Of a stretch of DNA of 64,000 nucleotides, positions 51,701-60,921 are shown one piece after another (positions within the stretch are counted from its first letter, which is position 1; each line of letters begins with the position of its first letter). The stretch is from Gymnorhina tibicen (lineage: Eukaryota; Chordata; Aves; Passeriformes; Artamidae). The notes beneath the pieces are model-generated. The model was given only the letters and a program-made list of their open reading frames with translations, ran no database searches and was not told the origin of the DNA. The DNA lies in the NCBI GenBank assembly GCA_013399875.1, contig VXAZ01003464.1:62001-126000 (forward strand), read 5' to 3'. The position numbers and the translations under genes are program-made.

Positions 51701-54700
51701 TGCAATGGATGCTCATTCCTCAAAATTAAAATGGAAATACAACCACCTCTCACAGGCTGCTGTGAAGATTTTAAGAGAGAGAAAAAACTGTGTATCCTAC
51801 ACTTAACACAAGCTCTGCAGGAAGTTCAACAGGAAAATGCAATAAGACTGCATGCCCACTGGTGCTAAGGAAGGAAAAAAGTGAAGCTTGTGTCTGAAGC
51901 AAGGAGGGCAGAACTGGAATTTGGTCTGCTTTTCATTCTTTTTTCCCCTTTTTTTTTTTTTTTGCATTTAATGCAATTTGGCAGCTTACGATCACATAAA
52001 TATATATTGACATTGTGTTTTAAACTCATAAACTTCACTGATAAGAGACCGATGTTTCATGAAAGGAGCATGTCCCATTCAAGTTATTTCCAGCTATCTC
52101 CAAATTCTACACATGCAACAGCCAATCCATTCAGTGGTTTCTTCTCCTGTAAGGACCTTGCCATCTGCTTCCTTTCCCAGAGACAGGCCACCTGAGCATA
52201 TGCAACACATCCTACTACACTCACTATCAGTAGCTCTATGGGACATGCAGATTGGAGAATCCAGAATTAAGAGATCCTCTTTCTTCTGTTTACGGTATTT
52301 CAAGTGAACAACATTGATGATCTTGTGTGATCAGAACTGTTCTCAAGTCAAGGTATGCCGAGTAAAGTTTATCTGGAATTAAACGACTACTTTATTTCTG
52401 AAAAATCCTTACAAAATACCTGTACTCACCAGGCACATTTCTTCTGCAGTCGGTGTCAGAACTGGCATGCTATTCAGTCCCACGGTAAACAATGACTGCA
52501 CCTGGAATGCTCCTCTAGCCTAGTAAGCTTTTCCAACTTCTCTGCTCCTTTCCAAGTACTGCATGAATGTACAATCAGGAAAAGACAAGTCTGCTGGCTG
52601 AGGAAAGGTGCAAGATGAGCAAGTGCCATGAAGGATTCAACATGTCCAAGTATTTATTTGCAAACCTGTTCTTCAGCTTTTGCTATTTGTCTAGAATCAA
52701 CATATGCTCGCCAAAAAAAGAGATGATTATTAAAATCCAGCGGGATTTTATAATGGGATCAACTACAACTGTCCCTTGGTACAAAAGCAATTCTCTCTTA
52801 ATTAGTGCCTTCTAAGCATTATCATGTTCAATACATAAATGATTCAAACTCATGATATGCCAGTTTCGTTATTTCCAAGGCAAAATTTTATTATTTTACA
52901 GAGATCTACTTGGACACATTTCTTAACAGCATTCTTCAGCTTTGAAGAAGTGTGCTGCAAATTCTTTGCTTTTCCACGGTTGGGGAAAGAAATCCAACCC
53001 ATACTTGGATTTAATTAGAGAGGAAAAATTCAAACATTCAAAATGTTTTATGCTTCCAGCACCCCTAAAAGAGCATCCACCTTTCTTCTGAATGCAAGTC
53101 ATCTTTATTTTCAAATTAATTTCAAGAACCTGCCATGCCTCTCTTGAACATGGGCAAATTTAACCTCAACCTTTACCTTCCACACTTGAAATCTCTCCAT
53201 GGTAATGGCAGATTTTAAAAGCTATTCCAGTGCCTAGGTCTGTGGAGCTCATATCCTCCCTCCTCCCACCCCAACCCTTTCATCTTACTGAAGGAAATGA
53301 GAAAGAAAGTTGTCTTACCGATAACTCCAAGGTTAATGTCCCCTGCGAACCCCACCTAGCAAGTCGACATCATGACATGTCAGGTCAGCCTCAATCACGC
53401 TTCCCTGATAGTCAGGTAAAAGGAAGGAGTTAAAATACAAAATTGACACTTGCAGATTTCTGGACATCAGAAAATATATTCTGAACTGTCTTTCAGAGCT
53501 TCTGGTAACCTCCAAGCTGTTAAAACATTTCTTCAGAGGGATTCTCCTGTTCTAAAATTTCAGAAGTTCCTGATCAATAACCAAGTATCGTAGATCCGCC
53601 TTGACTATTTTATTTGAATGAGACCAAAAGCTTATGGTTTCCCTTTAGTACAAGTGATTTTTTTTCTCCCTACTCTACATATTTTATCAACTAATACATG
53701 CTCAACAAAACCCCTCTGGGTTTCAAAGGACAATTTAAGCCAACAGACTACAACAGCTTCATTCAAATTCTAAGTTAACAGAAGCTCTCACTTCTTTTTT
53801 TTGTTGTTGTTTTAGAAAAAACAGGAACACAATGTGGTACACTCTTTCTATAAGGCTCTGAGCTACTCACGTAGTTCACATGAATGACAGAATTCCACTG
53901 ACCAACCTCCACCGTACAAGCAATCCTTAATCACACACATACTCCACTTCAAGTCATGCATGATCAAAGATTGCTGATGACAGATTTCTAGGATAGGTCC
54001 TTGCTGTTCTATGGATGGGCCACCAGCATTTCTGGATAACAATTAAGTCTTGCTGAAAATACAGTAATTCAGTAGGGTCTGTAGGTCTTGGGACCAAATG
54101 TTTTTGAGAGGTTTAAGACTTTTTGCTTAGCACTTCACATTTATTTCTCTCCTAGCCTTATAATAAGAGTGTCCTCTGTATTTTTTTTCTGTGTACTTCA
54201 AATTACAGAAATGGGCTTAATGTCCAAACATAGAAGGGACAAAAAGTGGTCAAGTTTTCATACAGAGTCACCATAATCATGCGGTGATCTTCTACTTCGA
54301 GTTTATTTTGAAAAGGTTTAAGCAATGCAGTTGTCATTCTTTAATAATCAGACTACAGAAGCTGAGACTTGAAAATAAACAATTGCTAGAAAAAAATCAA
54401 ACCTTTAACACTTTGAAAAATGCAAACTATGTTGAATGAAATAGTAAAATTTTAAGTTGAGTTTAGTAAACTGAACTTGTTAATAAAATGAAATTAAGTA
54501 TATAATAACACAGTAGCTATAAAAGTATTTTGCTGAAGTTTTGAAACTGCTAGGAATCTGGTAACTTACTTCTTAAGTCAAACACCTTATCAATGCAGAC
54601 ATTTAAGCAACTGCTATAAATGAGTGATCAAATGATTATTAAAACTCCATTTCATGGCTCCTCCTCCAATGCCAGCAGGACACTCATAAAAGCTGAATAT

Positions 54701-56262
54701 TGGTGTGCAAGTTGAAATCCATTTTCAACACATTATAGAGGATCTTTGCTAAGTTATACTGAAGAAACAATCAAAAGAAATGCACAAGAGTAAATTTAAA
54801 TTTATTTTTTAAACTAGATGTCAAAATTGTGCTGAGAAATTCTTCCCTTGAGTCAGGCATGGTAGTTTTCCACTGTACTACAGTATCTTTGCTTGATAAT
54901 TATTTTTTCCATCATTTCATTAAGTTCTTCAAGTTCAGCACACACCACTATTCGAGTAAGCTGTAGCACACCTTATTTAAGGATTAAATAAAGTACTGCT
55001 GCAAATTTAAAAGGTGAATTTGAGTAGCCATAAACTATGTAGATCAAAGAAATTGGTATATCTTGTAAATATACACTTCTACTGAGTTTAACTGTTATAA
55101 TTTTCAATTATAAAAATGTATAGCTCGCTCCTCATATTTAATAAAACTATTAGTATAAACAGTGATTTGGGCAGAAGTAAATACAAGATGCAGCCTTACA
55201 GTTCTTGAGGAAGACAATTTTAACATTTTTGTTTCTCAGCTGTTTTGTAGCCACTATAACTGAGGTGTTTCACTTCCTCCCCACTCCCCCCACAGTATGT
55301 ACTAGCACCTCACCTCTCCTGGGCTAACATGTGCAATATGGGAACACTACCTTTTTCCCTTTACCTTTCAAGATGGAGGGACTTCAAACATGATTCCAAT
55401 TAAGCTCCTTGTACTAATTCCCCTTTACAATGAATACTGAAAAGCCAATACTTATTGGGACTACAGGGTTCTGCTCAGCACTACAAGAGCTGTATAACTA
55501 CCAGAAAGTCATATGGATAGGGCAGCAAAACTTTGTGTTAAAACAGAATTACAAACCAGATCCTTATCACAAGCCAAAGCCTCTAGTGTATACCCAGGCA
55601 ATAGCCCTCTTGAGTTCACTGCTCAGGTAAGAAAAAGAGGACATGATTTGGCCCCATTAACTTTATGAAGTGGGGGGAAAAAACCCCAAACCCCAACATA
55701 CTAGACATCGATTTTTTTAAAAGCACTTTTAATTATGACCAATTCTATTAATTGGAAGAGCCTGACATGGGCAAACCCATTTCTGAGAAGCAGATAGACA
55801 TCTTCGATTCAGGTCACAACTCAAACCCTGCAATCCCATTCCAGATCCATAGCAGTGTGGGAAGGCTCATCTTACTGGGTATATTCTGACATAACACACT
55901 TGAGACACCAGACAGGAATAGAAGACAAAGGGAGGAGTATGACCACTGAAGTTTAACTTCCTCAATAGTCTGTTTGGAATGCTGTAAATCAAGTATGAGC
56001 AATGTATTGGATTTGGATATTTAGAGGTCCGGCAATAGTTTTCTTTAGAGAAAGTATAAATCTGTTTGTTTCTCTCTTTTCTTGAGAAGCAAATGTTCTT
56101 CATTGGGGTACAGAATGGCTTAGATGCAACACAAGAGTAATGTCATGATTTGCCAGTTAAAATTGACATCTGGGAATGTCCAAGACAAGGGTCAAAGCAA
56201 CATATAATATAATGTAGCTAGCAATGCCCTCAAAAGATAACATCTTAAACTTTTTAACAGCC
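48798..56262. other. Repeat-poor AT-rich block, right part, next to the HNRNPR 3' end
   Basis: About 7.5 kb with no named repeat. It includes a minus-strand open segment at 54960-54853 with a Glu/Leu/Met-rich helix-like product, and a plus-strand frame at 55430-55626 that ends exactly at a good donor (CTCAG/gtaag). Neither is recognised. Part of the block could be extended HNRNPR 3' UTR. Confidence 0.4.
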
Positions 56263-56268
56263 TTTATT
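56263..56268 (-). promoter_or_regulatory. HNRNPR: Second candidate polyadenylation signal AATAAA (distal)
   Basis: Another tttatt on the plus strand, about 1.4 kb after the stop. It would give a longer 3' UTR if used. Confidence 0.25.
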
Positions 56269-56949
56269 ATAAGGCAGGAGAATTCTAAGGCAAATTGTTC
56301 ATCATGGCAGAACATCAAATCAAAATGTCAAGATAGAAATAAGCAGAATCTGGAGAGTATGTTTGTGTTATCCGTAGCAAGAAGTTAGTTTAGTGTGCCA
56401 CAGCACCCAATTTGCAATTCTCATTCCTAGTCAAATAATATTTTAAGTTAGACTAAGATGCTTGAGATCAAAATAATTTCCCTGTGTGTTTGTACACTCA
56501 ATTATACAATAAGGCTGGATCCTACCAGAACAGCCTCCACAGGGACTCCACAGGACATCATCAAAGGAACAAAATTAACACCATTGTAGGATCTGCTTCC
56601 TTCTCCACAATACATTAGAAGACTAGATTTAAATTACATCTCTGTGAATGCTTGGATACAATTCAACACTTTTAAATAGGAAAAAAGTTTCAAAATTAGA
56701 TGCTGATAAATTATTGAACAGTAATTAAACAGTGAGTGTCTTTTGGGCTGTCTGTAATTTCTCCTAGTTTTGAGTCTGATGTCCACAGTGCTACATGTTG
56801 GAAAGCACAGGAAATTTTGCATGAATTTGATCACTCACATAGGCAGTTATACTTTGAAAACAGTATTTTTCACAAGAATTACCAATGAAATAATGTTTTA
56901 GGACACAATTGAATTTGAAATAGGTAATGTTTTGAATAGATTTTTAGGT

Positions 56950-56955
56950 TTTATT
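56950..56955 (-). promoter_or_regulatory. HNRNPR: Candidate polyadenylation signal AATAAA for HNRNPR
   Basis: The plus strand reads tttatt, which is AATAAA in gene orientation, about 730 nt downstream of the stop codon. It is the first canonical hexamer seen after the stop outside the gap. Cleavage there is inferred. Confidence 0.45.
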
Positions 56956-57250
56956 GAAATCTTACATGAACAAGAAATTGGAAATACAATCACATCAAGG
57001 AACAAATTGCCACGGCTTTGACGTTTTAAGCCAAACAAATTTTGTAGGGCAGATTTTCAAAAAGGTGTGAAGTTATAACAATTTAAAAACACAGTTAACC
57101 TACTTCTAGGAATGCAAAACATACAATCATGTTATTTTCAATACAAGAAAACTTAATTTGTTGTAATTTCTTAAAACTACTAAGACAAAGCACTAGCTTT
57201 TACTTTTATGTACAGCATACTCCTATGTAGTCTATCCCAAATCCAAAAAA

Positions 57251-57309
57251 NNNNNNNNNNNNNNNNNNNNNNNNNNNNNNNNNNNNNNNNNNNNNNNNNN
57301 NNNNNNNNN
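57251..57309. other. Assembly gap, 59 N
   Basis: A run of 59 N inside the HNRNPR 3' UTR, bordered by A-runs on both sides (aaaaaa before; accc and then 36 A after). The odd length suggests an estimated size, not a default filler length. Confidence 0.98.
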
Positions 57310-57312
57310 ACC

Positions 57313-57351
<39 letters not shown>

Positions 57352-57684
57352 AACTGTCCAAAACCAGAGGTTCTGCAAAATCATGATTGAACAGTGTGCC
57401 ATTCCTGCTTTTAAACTGCTAAAATGAAGCCTAAAATGATAAAAGCACTGAAACCCCATATGGAGTTCAGGAATTCTGCAAGCCCAGTAATGTCCAAGTG
57501 CATTTATGAAAAAAGAAAACTAAGAGACTCGAGTATATACACAATAGAGTGATTCTTCAGCCCAATACAAATGGCAGCCAATCGCTACTGAAGGATGAAA
57601 CATTAAGCCAATTTTTTTTTTTTGAAAGATGTAGAGCTATAGCCAATTCTATGTTTCCAATATTCTCAATCCCTCCTCACTTGT

Positions 57685-58297
57685 CTACTTCCACTGTTGC
57701 CCATAAGTATCCTGATAAAATTCCTGGTTGTCATTATTGTAACCATAGTTACCGGCATAGTCACCACCTTGCTGGAGCGGCTGCTGAGCGATGGGTTGGG
57801 AGCCCCAATTCTGCTGGTTGTTGGTCTGACGGCGCTTGGAATCAGGTTGGTTGTACCCATCTGCCTTTCTCTTGCCTCCTACGTTGCCCCCACGGTTGCC
57901 CCTGGCTCCACGAGCACCACGTCCTCTCTGCTGCTGTGCAGGGCCCCCTCTCCCCCCCCTGGCTCCTCTTGGCGGTCCCATGGGTGCCCCCCTCTGTGAG
58001 TAGCCAGCTCTACCTCTTGGTGGTGGTGCTCCCCGCCCCCTAGGTGGTGGAGGGGCACCTCTCCCACCCCTTCCTCCTCCTCCTCTTCCTCTTATAGCAT
58101 AGCCATCATCATAGCCGTAATAGGGATCTTCATAGCCACCACGGTAGTCATGATAGTCATAACCATAGTAATCATCGTAATAATCTTCATAGCCATAGTA
58201 ATCTGGGGGATAGCCATATCCACCTCTCCCTCCACGGCCTCGGCCTCTAATAGGAGGTGGCATGCGAGGTGGAGGGTAGTAATAATAGTCTTCATAC
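57685..58297 (-). CDS. HNRNPR: HNRNPR last coding exon: Tyr/Gly-rich region, RGG box and nuclear localisation segment
   Basis: This 613-nt exon starts in [16 protein letters not shown] and ends in [10 protein letters not shown] followed by TAG at 57687-57685. It encodes a Tyr/Asp/Gly-rich stretch (repeats of YYGYxDY type), many RGG and RGRG motifs mixed with Pro-rich runs, a basic segment [15 protein letters not shown] and a Gln/Asn-rich tail. RGG boxes of this family bind RNA and are methylated on arginine; that is family knowledge, not visible here. The acceptor is ctttttcttactag. Open frames on the opposite strand across this exon are shadows of its biased codon use. Confidence 0.93.
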
Positions 58298-60888
58298 CTA
58301 GTAAGAAAAAGAAACACAGAATTATTTATTTCCAAAAGCAACCCAAAATAAAGTATACACTTGCCCTTGTTGATTAACAATACACAACACAGAGAAAAGT
58401 TAAAGTCATTCAGGTTCTTCTAAACCAGCCCGTTTCACAGCACAACTTCACTCTGCAGCGTTACCATAGTGCAAGGGTGACACTCACGCAGTGCTCCGGG
58501 AGGCCTGTCTGGCAGCCTGACGTTCTTTCCTTTTCTTATCCGGTGGCTTTGCTAACACTATTTCAATTTCTTCCCCTTCTATCTCTTTCCCATTCATTTC
58601 ATTCATAGCCTGTACAAAAATTAAAAGAAAAATAACTAAATTTTTTTTTCCATTCAAAAGGAAACAAACTTACTGCAAGAAACCAGAGGGTTGGGCTGCT
58701 CCAGGCTGAGCTGTGCCATGTGCTTTGCTTTTGTGCTACATGAAAAAGTGATGTGTAACATTCTGTTTAAGTCCCACTTTATTCACCAGTTACAGGGAAG
58801 CAGTTATTTTTTTAAAAAATATGCTCTTTATATTATAAGGTAAAAAAAGAGGATTAAAACATATTAAGCATTATTTTTAAAAAGTCAGACATAGCACCAT
58901 CAGTTTTTGTGTTCCTATATCTCCTAGAAACCTTTCAGAAATACTAAAGTTCTCACTACTCATACTGACATAAACACTCACTGCACTTATAAGCCTGGTA
59001 GAACATGGACACATACTTGAGGAGAAAAAATCAAAAAAGGTTACTGAAACTTGGTGATCTCATCAAGCAAGCCTCGAATCCTCCAGAAAATTAATGTGCA
59101 GTTTTTTACTATCAAAAGCACCCACAAAGAGAATTTAATACACAATAGACAAAGAGTACAATTAGGACTACACCTCCCAGTTCCTCACCTGGAGTTATCT
59201 GCTTTGCATTAAACACTTTTGAGTATTAATATTTGCATTAATGAAGACTTCAGGTGTCTGTACAGCTACACGCCTCAAAAGCATTAGAAATTATGCAATT
59301 TATTTCCAAGAAGGTATCAAAATCAGTAGACACTAGAATCAATGAGGCAGTTTCATGCACTCCACACATAAATACCATAACAATCTCACTGTAAGCCAAA
59401 ACATCCATACACAAAAATATCTCACGAAGTTCATAAGCCAATTTAGTGGCCATGAAGCAGTCACATGGGCCAGATGTGGTAGTTTCTTGCTTGAGATGAG
59501 CATTAGTGATGCATCTGATCTGTCTTTTTCTCAACTGCTGCAAGTTTCCAGTTGCTGAAATCTAACAGAGCATTTAGCAGGTAGCTGTACTGAGAAGGGG
59601 TTGGAGAGTGTTTACGGACATACTGCAGAAAACCATGTCCAGAGATGTTGCTGACTTTGTTCCAACAATTTCTTGTCCTCCCTCAGACATGGTCTAAACC
59701 TATCCAAACCAACCTCAACCTCATTAAATATGAGTGACATTCATCCCAAAGCCATACTCAAGAGTATTCTAAAACCTAATCTCATGCGTAGTAAAATCCT
59801 AAGCAATTAAATGGCTATAAAATCATTAATAAGATCAAGTACAAAGCCTTTGAACTGTCCATGTAGCCACATACACCACAAAGAATATATCTGCTTCCAA
59901 GACTCCCAGATGCAAAAAACATTTCCTACTTCCTTCTTCCCCTCATGAACCATGGATTTAAAAACCAGAAGTAGTAATTTCTACAGAATTCAATACACTG
60001 AAGCACAGACAGCAGATATTAATGACCTTCTCAACAGCTCATGGACACGAAGAGAACTTTGAAGCTTACAATAATGATCTTCAATATTTAAGAAGTCATT
60101 GAGAAGAAACCTCGGGCGCATGCAGAGTTAAAAACAGGTAATGCATTAAGAGTTGCCAACACCATTCTCCTCTCCTTCACTAAGAATTTTTTCATTACCT
60201 CCCACTTTCTATTTGATACTTTTGTCACTCCAAAACTACACACGGCCTTTAAATAGGGGTCTTTGAGAGACAACTGATACCTTCTGCCAGTGTTTCCTCA
60301 GAAAAATTGTCTAGGTTGATCTTTTTTTTTTTTCCTCTTCTCTAGACTCTCCTGCATTGCTCTACACCTCTTTTCCAGTCTACTTGTTAACTTGCTACAG
60401 TTTTGTCCTTTCAAGTTTCACATCCTCCTAGCTACTGAAATCATAGGAACAAAATTATTAGTGTTAAAATTCTCACAATGGGAACCTTATTAAATGGGCT
60501 CTACAGTTTGTCTTATCGAGGTATTTACTGTAAAGAAATTTCTTAAAACCATTCATACAAATAAAGTGCTCTCATCAACTTAGCTAGGAAAGAATAATCA
60601 ACCTACCTTCACTGCTGCACCTCTGTCCTCAAAATGAACAAAAGCATAATCCTTCAACTTCTTTACTCTTTCCAGCTTTCCAAATTCAGAAAAGGATTTC
60701 TCAAGAATTTCTTCTGTCACAGTAGTGGCCAAGTTTCTTACAAATAAAACTTTTACCTGGTGAAAAAATGAGAACAAAGCTGCAATCTTTAAAAGTCAAA
60801 CCTCAAAGAAAACTACCAACTAGTAAGATATTATTCCTTTTTTTGTTGCATTAAGAAATTTGGGTAACTTTACTAACTCTGTATCTGC

Positions 60889-60921
<33 letters not shown>

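Larger units (their letters stand above)
56940..57684 (-). other. HNRNPR: HNRNPR 3' UTR, minimal extent, with assembly gap
   Basis: Sequence directly after the TAG stop. In mRNA sense it holds an A-run (T12 at 57612-57623 on the plus strand) and a very long U-run (A36 at 57314-57349) next to a 59-N gap. The nearest AATAAA in mRNA sense lies at 56955-56950, about 730 nt after the stop, which sets this minimal extent. The UTR could continue to a second AATAAA at 56268-56263. Confidence 0.6.

Noticed and set aside
52430..53410. Several exon-like pieces at 52.4, 53.2 and 53.3 kb on the minus strand
   Set aside because: Good donors are present (gtgagt, gtaaag, gtaaga), but the phases conflict and most frames contain stops. 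Treated as chance in AT-rich DNA.
57549..58043. 164-codon plus-strand open frame
   Set aside because: It is antisense to the HNRNPR RGG exon and is produced by the biased codon use of that exon.
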